Origin: Ryuthela nishihirai
Taxonomy: Eukaryota > Arthropoda > Arachnida > Araneae > Heptathelidae
NCBI GenBank assembly: GCA_038380435.1
Contig: JAWZYU010000005.1
Span: 35,610,001-35,674,000 of the forward strand
Direction: 5' to 3'
Length of the DNA: 64,000 nucleotides
Part shown: positions 10,803 to 22,306 of the stretch, piece after piece
Position numbering within the stretch: the stretch's first letter is position 1
How the letters are laid out: each line of letters opens with the position of its first letter
Translations under genes and position numbers: made by a program
The notes under the pieces: model-generated
Told to the model about the DNA's origin: nothing
Database searches by the model: none
The model's input: only the letters and a program-made list of their open reading frames with translations

Positions 10803-11908
10803 GCATGATAGAAATTATAACAAAGATCTCTTCTTGAATAAATAATGATCAAATCACCAGCTGTTAAGGCCTGTTACTTACCGTTTTACTATCCGAGAAA
10901 AATTATTTAAGATAAATTTCATCACCCATCTAACCATCGAAATCGATACACCCATAGTAATTCATCCACCAAATAGCCTAGGAAACAGAAAGACCTAGGG
11001 CCTAAGAAATAGAAATGCCTCGAAACAGAACTGCTCAGGGCTATGATGAACTTAATCCTGTCTTGGGGACCAATAGCGACTGAAGTTATGATTGTTTATA
11101 GTGTATGTTAGCTGGGAGGTTTGAAATTGGGCATTTAGCCCATTGTGTGTACAAATATTCCTCTCACAGGTCAATTCTGATCAAACATGATTAAGCAGGC
11201 AGGTGCCTCGAGATTGAACATCTCACAGGTCAATCCAACCCATGCCGAATTGCTCCATTGTGCATTTACACATTATCGTATTTAGATACAGACTTTTGGT
11301 TTCGGGAAAATGACTTATGCAGTGGTGTCCCACCTATGGACTGCGTGGAAAGTGAACTAAAGCAGCATTTTAAATTTTGTTAATTATTTCAAGAACCGTG
11401 TATATTCGACGCTAAAATAAGTGGAAATAAACGAACCTAAAAGACTGTATTGCCCTTATTTGAGGAGAATATGTGAGAGTGTTGAAGTTACGAAGCCACG
11501 TGTGTTGTCGTGAATTCTATTTCTTTTGTCTATGTTTTGTAACAAATATATATGCGCATGCCCGACCAGACCATCTTAATATTGAAAAGCAGTGTGATCC
11601 TTTTCAGGTTGTAAATTTTCTAAAGTAAGCATTTAAAAGCAAAAGTAAAGTTTTTTTTTAAAAAAAACGAAAATCAGTCATATTTTTATAATTTAAATAA
11701 AATTAAAAAAATAAATCACTGACATTGACTATTTGCACATAAAAGAGTTGGGAATTTGAATTTTTTATATAAAGCTTGAAAATAAACACTGTAACATGAA
11801 AATATAGACTTCCTTTTACATGTGACAAGAATGGAAAATGGAATACACTAATTTTTTCCCCCAATCACTCAGTGTGGTCCGCGAAACAAATCTAACTATT
11901 TATATGGC
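10803..11908. other. Unannotated spacer
   Basis: AT-rich. Around 11,160-11,235 CTCTCACAGGTCAAT and a CATCTCACAGGTCAAT copy form a short direct repeat. No gene recognised. Confidence 0.5.
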
Positions 11909-11920
11909 CCCTGTTCGGGG

Positions 11921-12301
11921 GGAGGGCTCAGTCGGTAGCGCGCCAGACTCGTAATCTGTAGTTCCCAGGTTCGAGTCCTAGCTGGGTCAGCGTTGATATT
12001 TATCTCCACAAAATTCCCCGCCCTGCCCACGGTCAGTAGGGGACACCGATGGGCTTGGAAAGGCCGCCGTCCGTCGGATGGGACGTTAAGCCGTAGCCCC
12101 GTGTGCGGGAGAGCCATACCCTGTGCACGTTAAAGAACACGCTGGATGGCCTTGACGGGAGGCTACCATCTGTCTCCCAACAGCTGTTCCAGTGGGTCCC
12201 CTCCCCCAACCTTCTCTGAGCCTTCGGGGTCCATGTGACCTGGCCATTTAGCCCATTGTGTGCAAAAAAGTGCCGCTCAGAGGTAAAACAACCCAATCCA
12301 A
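11921..12301 (+). mobile_element. SINE family A, full length
   Basis: Flanked by CCCTGTTCGGGG at 11,909-11,920 and 12,302-12,313. The head is slightly altered (GGAGGGCTCAGTCGG). The tail reads ACAACCCAATCCAA. Confidence 0.96.
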
Positions 12302-12313
12302 CCCTGTTCGGGG

Positions 12314-13250
12314 AAAGGTTGGACATCATTGGCTTATGGCATTGGACAAAACTTGTTACAATTGGTTTGATTTTTCGTTTACACATAAATACATTTATCA
12401 AATTATTGAAACACATTTTTAAGTAACAAAATGTTAAAACAACGTTTTACCTATTTTTTTAGTCTTACTGACCGTATTTAGAAGCAACATTAGTATGCAA
12501 TGTTTTCTCCAGTTTGGCTTGCATTATTAATAATGAGTTTTTTTCATCTGCAGGGCTAAAAAGTGCTGCGTTAGCACTAAAGGTCCCATACCTGTTTGCT
12601 ATAAAAAGCAACTTGACATTGAGTGAAATAAACGAAACATTCGACAAAAAAAAAAGTTTAAAGAATGAAACTCGGGAAAAAGAACAATTTATTCCAGTAA
12701 ATTATGAAGATGTTTTATGACGTATTAGTGAGATTTTTGCTTTTTATGACCAGACGTCGGCTTAACGATAATTGTTTTAATTAAAGAAAAATCCAGAATG
12801 AAAAGCTGAAAGAGATTTTTTTTTAAAAGATGTTTTCTTGTTTGATCTTAAATAATGAGATTACGTATCAGAGATGAATAATTTAAATTTCTAATTTTTT
12901 AATTGTAAAAAAAATGCAAAAAATAATCAAATTAAAAAAGGGAAATATCCTTTTGATTAAAATTAACTTTTTAGTTAATTAAAATTAAACACCATTTTGC
13001 CCCTTTTTTTAAGGTATTCTCTCTCTCTCTTTCACTAAAAAGTCGTTCTTAGCCTTTATAATGATTTTACTCAAAAATTTTCAGTTTCTAGGAAATACTT
13101 CTCCTATTTTTCGATCCAAATAACATTAAGGCAAATTTTTTATTATCATACAATTATAATTATTTTAAGGTTTGCAATAGTTTATAATGAAACGAAGAAT
13201 TAGAAAAAGGTTTAGAGATATATTTTTTGGCATATTTTTACGATGTGTCA
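12314..13250. other. Unannotated AT-rich spacer with one exon-like stretch
   Basis: A pyrimidine tract ending CATCTGCAG at 12,553 is followed by a frame open to 12,720 (ends PVNYEDVL then stop). It has the form of a terminal exon, but no homology is recognised. The rest is very AT-rich, with a CT repeat at about 13,018-13,031. Confidence 0.4.
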
Positions 13251-13253
13251 GAA

Positions 13254-13540
13254 TTGGTTGTTTTACCTCTGAGTGGCACTTTTTTGCACATAATGGGCTA
13301 AATGGTTAGGTCACGAGAACCCCGAGGGCTCAGAGAAGGTTGGGGGGAGGGGACCCTCTGGATAGCTGTTGAAAGACAGATGGTAGCCTATCGTCAACCC
13401 ATCCAGCATGTTCTTTAACATGCACAGGGTATGATTCTCCTGCACAAGGGGACGCTGCTTAACGTCCCATCCTACTGACGGCGGCCTTTCCAAGCTCATT
13501 GGTGTCCCTTACTGATCGATGACAGAGCTGAGAGTTTTAC
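13254..13540 (-). mobile_element. SINE family A, old diverged copy lacking the head
   Basis: The body is recognisable from GGTTGTTTTACCTCTGAGTGG to GACAGAGCTGAGAGTTTTAC, with many substitutions. It directly abuts a young copy in the same orientation. Confidence 0.85.
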
Positions 13541-13926
13541 GGGTTGGGTTGTTTTACCTCTGAGCGGCACTTTTTTGCACACCATGGGCTAAATGGCCAG
13601 GTCACATGGACCCCGAAGGCTCATAGAAGGTTGGGGGAGGGGACCCACTGGAACAGCTGTTGGGAGACAGATGGTAGCCTCCCGTCAAGGCCATCCAGCG
13701 TGCTCTTTAACGTGCACAGGGTATGGCTCTCCCGCACACGGGGCTACGGCTTAACGTCCCATCCGACGGACGGCGGCCTTTCCAAGCCCATCGGTGTCCC
13801 CTACTGACCGTGGGCAGGGCGGGGAATTTTGCGGAGATAAATCTCAACGCTGACCCAACTGGGACTCGAACCTGGGAACTACAGATTACGAGCCTGGCGC
13901 GCTACCGACTGAGCCGCCCCCGCCCC
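13541..13926 (-). mobile_element. SINE family A, full length, in tandem with an older copy
   Basis: Complete and close to consensus. No target duplication is visible: the left flank is the older SINE and the right flank is transposon relic. The junction may reflect insertion at, or recombination with, the old copy. Confidence 0.93.
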
Positions 13927-15300
13927 AAATTATTATGAACATCTGCCTGCTTAATAATTCGCCGGGCCTCCACCGACCCAGAATAGATGTGGGATGCTTT
14001 CCACGTACTTTCGAAATAGAGCAGGAAGGGTTTTGAGCAACTCATCCTGTAAAATGATTTGAACATCTCGAAGTGACGAAGGGCATAGGTCTGCAGATTC
14101 TAATAGCGGATTCAAAATTGCCCCATATGTGTTCGACTGGATTGAGATAATGTGATTTCACACGCCAGGGAAGGTGATGAAAGTCCGTTTCATATTACTC
14201 AAACTATACCTGTACGATCGAGAGCGATGAATCAGTGAATTATCATCCTGGAATTTGCCATCTCCACTGGGTTAAAAATGATGCATCATTGGCAGCTCCT
14301 GATCGTCCAAGATGCTTTTATACATCCGAAAAGTGACAGAACTCTGCATAGAAACCAGGGAATCCAGTACGTGCAGAGAAAATGTTAATCACACTGCCTC
14401 CAACGTCTTGAACAACAGGAACTGCACAAGAGAGGTCCATTGATTCGTTGTGTTGACGACGCCACATACGTCGGCCATTTGTTGAAAACAGTGTATAACA
14501 TGATTCGTCTGACCACAAGACATCATCGAAGTATTTTAATCCTGTTCGGAAATCAAAGTCTTTCGTATCATGATGCAGTTCCTGATTTTCAAAGTTTTCA
14601 ATTCTCTGCACATGTTATATTGGGTTTCGAAGTATTGCTATCTATCATCTTTCTCAGCTGTTGAAGTTTAGCAGCTCTGTTTTGACGTACAGTTGATGCC
14701 AGCGAATACCTCTCCCTGTCTGTCAGAGCTCTTTTCCTCCAGCATTTGTCACGATTGCCGAATATTTTTTGAGACTGTTACCATTCTCCATATACTTGGA
14801 ATATTGTGCCCCGTGACTTTCCGATGTTCTAGGGGCGGGGGTGGCTCAGTCGGTAGCGCGCCAGGCTCGAAATCTGTAGTTCCCAGGTTCGAGTCCCAGC
14901 TGGGTCAGCGTTGAGATTTATCTCCGCAAAACTCCCCGCCCTGCCCACGGTCAGTAGGGGTCACCGATGGGCTTGGAAAGGCCGCCGTCCGTCGGATGGG
15001 ACGTTAAGCCGTGGCGCTGTGTATGGGAGAGCCATACCTGTGCACGTTAAAGAACACGCTGGATGGCCTTGACGGGAGGCTACCATCTGTTTCCCAACAG
15101 CTGTTCCAGTGGGTCCCCTCTCCCAACCTTCTCTGAACCTTCGGGATCTATGTAACCTGGCCATTTAGCCTAGGTGTGCAAAAAAGTGCCGCTCAGAGGT
15201 AAAACAAACCAACCCAAATCCGATGTTCTATCTCCTCCGTTACAGATGCTTCTACCCATCGCGCTCCAACGATGAGTCTCCTTTTTAAGTCAGTCAGGAA
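13927..15300 (-). pseudogene. Tc1/mariner transposase remnant 3, interrupted by SINE A
   Basis: The minus strand reads VLWSDESCYTLFSTNGRRMW at about 14,535-14,480. This is the D-containing WSDES motif typical of Tc1 transposases. GGSVINIF at about 14,400 and YLNPVEHIWGNFE at about 14,112-14,150 follow. N-terminal pieces appear toward 14,640-14,830 and probably beyond the SINE at 15,219-15,300. The protein is clearly different from the two other Tc1 relics here, so it is a third lineage. Frames are broken. Confidence 0.85.
14832..15218 (+). mobile_element. SINE family A, full length, nested in a Tc1 relic
   Basis: TCCGATGTTCTA flanks it at 14,820-14,831 and 15,219-15,230. The head is complete. 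Confidence 0.97.
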
Positions 15301-18028
15301 AAGCTTTTATATCCATATCTCACTGACTTTGCTTTCCACCATGCTTTTATGGCTTTTACGCTATTTATCCCAGAAGCTAATTCAAATTCGAACAAAATAA
15401 TAACTGTCACAGCAATAAAAAAACTTTACTAAAATAACGTAATATAAGAGTGTCTGTAATACTTCTTTCATACTTCGTCAATTTCGAAGCAAGTATTTAA
15501 AACTGGATGTAATAGAAGCTTCTGTTGTTAAGTTCTCAAGCTCGGATAACTCTTTAAATATTAAACTTTTCAAAATCGATATTTAGAGAGAAATGAGTAA
15601 TCTCCATGTTAAGTGACATTTTTTTAGAAGCAAAAAAAAGCTTATTTTCAAAGTACAAAAAGCTTCGAGTGCGACTTTTCATTCAGATAACATGGAAGTA
15701 TCTGGAATATTTTAGTAATATAATGTGCATTCTATTTGGCTATTTTTCCCCACAGAAACAATTTTATCATTTCAAAGCAACAGATATCCAAGATGAAATT
15801 ACTCTAAATCAGTTTTGATAAAACTGTTAACCCTTTCACGACTAAGGGAAACATTTTTCCCCACGTTAAAATTGGTGATTGTCGTATTTAATTATAACCT
15901 TATCTGCATTTTTTATACAGAATGTCAAAATAGAACGTATGCCGAACGCACTTACGTAAACGGGAACGTTTAGTCATCATGTCCATCTTTGCAATAATGT
16001 TGCATCTGTGCAATGTCCATCTTTGCTTCACAACCAAAAGAAATTGCTTCGCAGAATATCATAATTAGCACATCATTTTGTATAGTAATTTTAGTTCATA
16101 ATTTTGTATTATTTTAGTTAACATTTTGTTTTAATAAACCAATAAATAAACGACATTGCATAATAAGCCTAACTATAATTTGTGTTACCTTTATAGTCCA
16201 TTGAGAAAAATATTTCCCATAAAATTCCAAAAAACTACACATTGTTATGTATTTTTCTTATGATTTTTATTTATTTTACGTCTAAACAAACTAAAATAAA
16301 CAGTTACATACTAATATTTACTCTTAGAAACCTTATGGTCCTGAAAGGGTTAAATCTGACTGAAACTTATCGATACTATGTGACAGATGAATCACAAGTT
16401 GCCCGACTCTTCTGCACTTTACTGAGTTCCTGGTGGACATCAAAACGACCCAAAACTCCCTCTTCCGTTCCTCTCACTGTAGCATTCATCTGGCGAAACG
16501 AAGATACTTTCATTACTCTCCTCCAATCTCTCGTGCTCTTCCCATTCCGCTTCTGTTCTCCCCCGTTTCTTTCCATCTTTCTCTCTCAGTGCAGTAATTT
16601 AATTTCGAGTCCAGAGTTTGGAATAATTTAGCCGAGAGTCGCTGGGAAAGTTTGCGCAAAGCAAAAAGGCCCAACAGCAGCAGCGCATGAGTCAGAAACC
16701 TCACAGAAGCCACATGCCTCAGTTCTCACAGTGAGAATTAATTCACGTCCACATACAGACACACACACATTAGACCGTGCCAACCCTGCGCTCGAATTAC
16801 TACGCTGTTTAATTAAACACGCTGCAAACTAAGTCAAACCAGACCTCAATCTGAGAGGCCAAAATACAGAGGAAAAATGAATTTATTCATTAACCTGTAA
16901 CTAAGGGAGCTCTCTGATATGCAGTTAACTGTACGTTTTCTCTTTCTTTTTATTTTTCGTTGTTTTTTTTCTCCTTTCTTACAAGAAACGTTGATCTGAA
17001 TCTTTCATTGTTCCACTTTATCATCAAGCAACAGCATATCTTTGCTTTATTTTCCTCTTTCTTCGTTTTCGTCGAGCAAATCTTGTGCTGTATTTGGAAA
17101 CGAGTTAAATGTACTTCTGATCAGAATATCGGTTACGAGAGTAAAGCTTTAACGAGTAAATAGTGCTTTGACGAATTATTATATTAAAAGACTAAAATGT
17201 CCATAAAAGATGTTGAAATCTTCTTGTTTTTCGCTTTTTGAACTTTATCTTGCCTTTTTTTTCCCAGAGGTGTGATATTTGAGAAGAGATTTAATTGTTT
17301 TAATGTCAACAGTAAAGATGAGTTCGAGCCCGAGACCTGTCGGACACTGGCGAGCTCGTGATCATAATAATTTGGATTTTAAATATTTGCTGGAATTGTA
17401 AAAACAATAGGTAAAATTATTAAAAAAATTATATATTTTTTTTTTCAATCTGTCTTAAGGAAATAAAAATAATTCCTAATAGTGCAGTATCAAGAACTGG
17501 ACTGTGTCTGTGTTTAAGAAGTATGAGTATATTGTATACACCATAAGGCTATTATACCAAGTATATACACCATAAGGCTTTTTATCTTTTTTACCTATTT
17601 TCCATCTTTAATAAACGAAAGGCTCTTTGAGTTCATAATGATGTTATACACGAACTTTGGTGTCAGCTAGCATTCGTAATATTTTTCCTTCCAAATAGCA
17701 TTAACATTTTAATTCTTTCATAAAATGATTATAATTATTTTAAGTTTACAATAGCTTTTAAAATGTATAATAATAAAAAATTATTACCGACACGTGTTTC
17801 CGTATATATATTTTTTAATACGTCAGAGAATTTTTTTCTCCCGAATCGGATTCAGCCTGGCTGGGTTTTAATAATTGTCGAAATGGTTCAGATCGGAAAT
17901 GGGGGGAATAATTAGTGGCAAATATGTAGGCTAGGACTCGAAAATTTTGTCTTATATACTAAAAATTTGAATGTTTAATATAAAGAATTCGTCTTTATAT
18001 TAAACATCCAAAACATTTGGTAACGTTT
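15301..18028. other. Unannotated 2.7-kb unique region
   Basis: The longest stretch without a recognised repeat. Mostly AT-rich. A GC-richer, non-repetitive block at about 16,370-16,900 (including CAACAGCAGCAGCGCATGAG) stands out, but the frames there start at non-ATG codons and match nothing I know. A short direct duplication of TATACACCATAAGGCT lies at 17,535-17,580. Confidence 0.5.
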
Positions 18029-18040
18029 ACTTGATTGCAA

Positions 18041-18424
18041 GTGGGGCGGAGGTGGCTCAGTCGGTAGCGCGCCAGGCTCGTAATCTGTAGTTCCCAGGTT
18101 CGAGTCCCAGCTGTTTCAGCGTTGAGATTTATCTCCGCAAAATTCCCCGCCCTGCCCACGGTCAGTAGGGGACACCGATGGGCTTGGAAAGGCCGCCGTC
18201 CGTCGGATGGAGCGTTAAGCCGTGGACCCGTGTGCGGGAGAGCCATACCCTGTGCACGTTAAAGAATACGCTAGATGGCCTTGACGGGAGGCTACCATCT
18301 GTCTCCCAACAGCGATTCCAGTGGGTCCCCTCCCCCAACCTTCTCTGAGCCTTCGGGGTCCATGTGACGTGGCCATTTAGCCCATGGTGTGCAAAAAAGT
18401 GCCGCTCAGAGGTAAAACAACCCA
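18041..18424 (+). mobile_element. SINE family A, full length
   Basis: ACTTGATTGCAA flanks it at 18,029-18,040 and 18,425-18,436. The copy has a few private changes (CAGCTGTTTCAGCG at the end of the head). Confidence 0.97.
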
Positions 18425-18652
18425 ACTTGATTGCAATAGCATAACAAAGGTTACATTTTAAAGATGTCTCCTGATTTTCGAAGTGTGTCATATGTTAAAT
18501 TAAATGAAAGAATCATTCATTACATTCAAATAGAGAGTTTACTTTTTGGAGGGACATATATGTTGGGTTGTTCCACTGTGATATTCTATTGCTGCTTTTG
18601 TTCGTGATTTGACGTAGTTTGCACAGTTGTGCTGTCGTTAAACCAATTAGGA

Positions 18653-18732
18653 ACACATTCGCTTTCATGCGTGGTAATAGACGACGATTGCGTAGTAATA
18701 TCGTCTGTTACTACGCAAGATAGCGAATGTGT
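18653..18732. repeat. 80-bp imperfect hairpin
   Basis: ACACATTCGCTTTCATGCG pairs with the complement of CGCAAGATAGCGAATGTGT. The arms are about 32 bp with a few mismatches and the loop is about 16 bp. It could be a tiny MITE or a small-RNA precursor. The rest of 18,437-18,933 is unremarkable. Confidence 0.75.
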
Positions 18733-18941
18733 AAATATATGCCAATGGAGTATTATAATGACTTTCAACAAAGGTTTGAAGGATAACACGTACCATTTAC
18801 TGCTGAATACTTCAATATAAGATCAAGTGAAGAGAGCTTAACATCGTTATTTTCTTCAATAATCATCACTGATGAACATTCTGGCTGTGTTGTGAGGATA
18901 TCATCAAAGAAAAATATGCCATCAATGAAGGACTGGTAATG

Positions 18942-19190
18942 AATAAAAAATAAAATAAATACCCCCTCAAGCAGCTGCTTGCCACAGAGGTCTGACAGGA
19001 GCCTGTCAGTTTATATGCCAGAGTAGAAGGTCTGAGAGGATGGCAGGACCTTGCCAGAGTAGAAGGTCTGAGAGGATGGCAGGACCTCAGCAGAAAAACA
19101 ACACGAACATCCATGCCTTACCCGGGGCTCGAACCCAGAGTCCCGTAGATCAGTAGCCAAGCACGCTAACCACTCGGCCACGGGACGGCT
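18942..19190 (-). mobile_element. SINE family B, full length, with internal duplication
   Basis: The head reads GTGGCCGAGTGGTTAGCGTG with B box GGTTCGAGCCC on the minus strand. The 3' end is GCTGCTTGAGG plus a T/A-rich tail. TGGTAATG flanks it at 18,934-18,941 and 19,191-19,198. A segment of about 38 bp (GAAGGTCTGAGAGGATGGCA) is duplicated in tandem inside it. Confidence 0.93.
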
Positions 19191-19198
19191 TGGTAATG

Positions 19199-19511
19199 CA
19201 TAGTGAAAGTATTATAACCGTCTTTTATAACGGACTTTAACAACTAGTAGCACATTCCTATTGCCGTTGTACCAGCAAAACAAGAATGGTAAATATTTTA
19301 TTTAACTCAATTTCCTCTGAATACTAACAAAGGTTTAATAATGTGAATTATCCAGAATATATCCTACCTTGGATAAAATCTATGTCATGTATTGGCTAAA
19401 AGGGCTGAATTAGTGGCTTAGTAGCCTATCCTTATTCTGCTTATATCTACTTCGATAGAGTATATGAATATTTTAAATGTAATTACAGCTTTATCGTGTA
19501 TTAAATTATAA
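19199..19511. other. Unannotated AT-rich spacer
   Basis: Nothing recognised. Confidence 0.5.
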
Positions 19512-19791
19512 ATAAAAAAAATAAAAATAAATACCCCCTCAAGCAGCTGCTTGCCACAGAGGTCTGACAGGAGCCTGTCAATTTATATGCCATAGTAGAA
19601 GGTCTGAGAGGATATTGGGATAGCAGGAAGCCCATTGTTGAAGGGTTTCTAACCTTCTCATCACATTTTATCACATCTGAGAGGATGGCAGGATCTCAGC
19701 AGAAAAGCGACACATACATCCATACCTTACCCGGGGCCCGAACCCAGGTCCCTTAGATCAGTAGCCAAGCTCGCTAACCACTCGGCCATGG
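19512..19791 (-). mobile_element. SINE family B with an internal insertion
   Basis: Same family as 18,942-19,190. About 65 bp of foreign sequence (from about 19,611, ATATTGGGATAGC) sits between the 3' part and the body. The head ends at CTCGGCCATGG, and the 39-bp minisatellite begins within about 10 bp of it. No clear target duplication. Confidence 0.9.
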
Positions 19792-19796
19792 TTATA

Positions 19797-20511
19797 GTTC
19801 TTATAAAAGTGAGACTATGAGACTGCGCTTCGACAATTCTCATAAAAGTGAGACTATGAGACTGCGCTTCGACAGTTCTCATAAAAGTGAGACTATGAGA
19901 CTGCGCTTCGACAATTCTCATAAAAGTGAGACTATGAGACTGCGCTTCGACAATTCTCATAAAAGTGAGACTATGAGACTGCGCTTCGACAATTCTCATA
20001 AAAGTGAGACTATGAGACTGCGCTTCGACAATTCTCATAAAAGTGAGACTATGAGACTGCGCTTCGACAATTCTCATAAAAGTGAGACTATGAGACTGCG
20101 CTTCGACAATTCTCATAAAAGTGAGACTATGAGACTGCGCTTCGACAGTTCTCATAAAAGTGAGACTATGAGACTGCGCTTCGACAATTCTCATAAAAGT
20201 GAGACTATGAGACTGCGCTTCGACAATTCTCATAAAAGTGAGACTATGAGACTGCGCTTCGACAATTCTCATAAAAGTGAGACTATGAGACTGCGCTTCG
20301 ACAGTTCTCATAAAAGTGAGACTATGAGACTGCGCTTCGACAATTCTCATAAAAGTGAGACTATGAGACTGCGCTTCGACAATTCTCATAAAAGTGAGAC
20401 TATGAGACTGCGCTTCGACAATTCTCATAAAAGTGAGACTATGAGACTGCGCTTCGACAATTCTCATAAAAGTGAGACTATGAGACTGCGCTTCGACAGT
20501 TCTCATAAATC
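19797..20511. repeat. 39-bp minisatellite, 18 units, open on both strands
   Basis: Unit core is AAAGTGAGACTATGAGACTG followed by CGCTTCGACARTTCTCAT. The 18 units are nearly identical, varying only A/G at one position; G occurs in units 2, 9, 13 and 18. Because 39 is divisible by three, both strands are open for about 250 codons (MRLRFDNSHKSET repeats forward, MRIVEAQSHSLTF reverse) with an ATG in each unit. That is a property of the period, not evidence of a gene. The near-identity implies recent expansion. Confidence 0.97.
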
Positions 20512-20926
20512 ATATGTCGAACTGACAGATGATTGTCAGATTACTTCCCTTGAGAGATTAATCCCCTGAGAGCTGTCAAATGTCAACTGCGCAGTCTCAT
20601 AGACTTTCCTAGTCTCCAGTTTTAACTTCCGCTACGCCACAGCTCACGACGGCAAAAATGAGCACAGATAATTCATTTATAAATAATCGTATGAAAATAT
20701 TAATTTAATAGAAGAGTTTGAGAAATAGATATAAGAGAATATTATATGGCAAATATTTAAGATTTTAGCTGCTGTTGTAGTTAGTCGTAGGCTAATGTTC
20801 CATCAGTCCTTGGAATATGAAGGCTCTGTTATCTACTACATACACCAGTTTAATTTCCTCTTTACCAGATTACTAAAATTAGAATTCAATTAACTCCTCA
20901 CGACTTTAAATTACCTTTTCATTCGG
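20512..20926. other. Flank of the minisatellite, then unannotated
   Basis: GCGCAGTCTCATAG at 20,588-20,601 is the reverse complement of part of the 39-bp unit, so the array source may have been a foldback. The rest is AT-rich with no gene. Confidence 0.55.
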
Positions 20927-20936
20927 AACGTTTCAG

Positions 20937-21321
20937 AGTTGTTGGGTTGTTTTACGTCTGAGCAGCACTTTTTTGCACACCATGGGCCACAATGGCCAGG
21001 TCACATGGACCCCGAAGGCTCAGAGAAGGTTGGGGACCCACTGGAACAGCTGTTGGGAGACAGATGGTAGTCTCCCGTCAAGGCCATCCAGCGTGTTCTT
21101 TAACGTGCACAAGGTATGGCTCTTCCGCACACGTAGCCACGGCTTAACGTCCCATCCGACGGACGGCGGCCTTTCCAAGCCCATCGGTGTCCCCTACTGA
21201 CCGTGGGCAGGGCGGGAGAATTTTGTGGAGATAAATCTCAACGCTGACCCAGCTGGGACTCGAACCTGGGAACTACAGATTACGAGTCTGGCGTGCTACC
21301 GACTGAGCCACCCCCGCCCCT
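20937..21321 (-). mobile_element. SINE family A, full length
   Basis: AACGTTTCAG flanks it at 20,927-20,936 and 21,322-21,331. A short deletion in the body removes bases after GAAGGTTGGGG. Confidence 0.96.
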
Positions 21322-21387
21322 AACGTTTCAGGGCTTTCCTAAACTATTTCAACTCGTGATACCATTCTTCTCTTTCACACATGGTCA

Positions 21388-21480
21388 CCACCAGACCTGA
21401 ATCTAGTAAAAAAAAGAATAATTGGCGGGGGGGGGGGTTGAAATTTAATTGCAGGGTAACATTTTTTCCACCATTTCAGA
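21388..21480 (+). repeat. Dispersed repeat with a G tract (related to 48.42 kb)
   Basis: CCAGACCTGAATCTAGTAAA, an A-rich run, then 11 G, then TTGAAATTTAATTGCAGG and AACATTTTTTCC. It aligns by eye with 48,424-48,520, including the position of the G tract. Family unknown. Confidence 0.6.
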
Positions 21481-21549
21481 TGTATAACTAAGTTTAATAA
21501 TTTTTTGCTTCCATTAGCCTTACTATCATTTCAAAGGGCCTGCATATCC

Positions 21550-21891
21550 TGTTCCCAGGTTCGAGTCACAGCTGGATCAGCGTTGAGATTTATCTCCGCA
21601 AAACTCCCCGCCCTGCCCACGATCAGTAGGGGTCACCGATGGGCTAGGAAAGGTCACCGTCCGCAGGATGGGATGTTTAGACGAGGCCTCGTGTGTGGGA
21701 GAGCCATACTCTGTGCATGTTAAAGAACACGCTGGATGGCCTCGACGGGAGGCTATCATCTGTCTCCCAACAGCTGTTCCAGTGGGTCCCCTCCCCCAAC
21801 CTTTTCTGAGCCTTCGGGGTCCATGTGACCTGGCCATTTAGTCCATGGTGTGCAAAAAAGTGCCGCTCAGAGGTAAAACAACCCAACCCAA
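21550..21891 (+). mobile_element. SINE family A, truncated within the head
   Basis: It starts at TGTTCCCAGGTTCGAG, so box A is lost and box B kept. CCTGCATATCC flanks it at 21,539-21,549 and 21,892-21,902. A second SINE A lies immediately downstream. Confidence 0.95.
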
Positions 21892-21910
21892 CCTGCATAT
21901 CCCCTCTCCA

Positions 21911-22297
21911 AAGGGGCGGGAGTGTCTCAGTCGGTAGCGCGTCAGGCTCGTAATCTGTAGTTCCCAGATTCGAGTCCCAGCTGGGTCAGCGTTGAGATTT
22001 ATCTCCGCAAAACTCCCCGCCCTGCCCACGGTCAGTAGGGGACACCGATGGGCTTGGAAAGGCCGCCGTCCTTCGGATGGGACGTTAAGCCGTGGCCCGC
22101 GCGTGCGGGAGAGCCATACCTCTGTGCACGTTAAAGAACATGCTGGAAGGCCTTAACGGGAGGCTACCATCTGTATCCCAACAGCTGTTCCAGTGGGTCC
22201 ACTCCCCGAACCTTCTCTGAGCCTTCGGGGTCCTTGTGACCTGGCCATTTAGTCCATGGTGTACAAAAAAGTGCCGCTCAGAGGTAAAACAACCCAA
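21911..22297 (+). mobile_element. SINE family A, full length, tandem to the previous copy
   Basis: CCCTCTCCA flanks it at 21,902-21,910 and 22,298-22,306. Its target overlaps the downstream duplication of the previous SINE, so the insertion order can be read as first 21,550-21,891, then this copy. Confidence 0.95.
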
Positions 22298-22306
22298 CCC
22301 TCTCCA

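Noticed and set aside
16513..16713. Signal-peptide-like minus-strand frame (RFLTHALLLLGLFALRK)
   Set aside because: The start is GTG, the nearby ATG frame stops after a few codons, and no downstream exon or homology is visible.
19727..20569. Two 250-residue repetitive proteins on opposite strands
   Set aside because: A 39-bp tandem unit without stops gives open frames on both strands automatically. There is no promoter, and the minus frame runs into a SINE.
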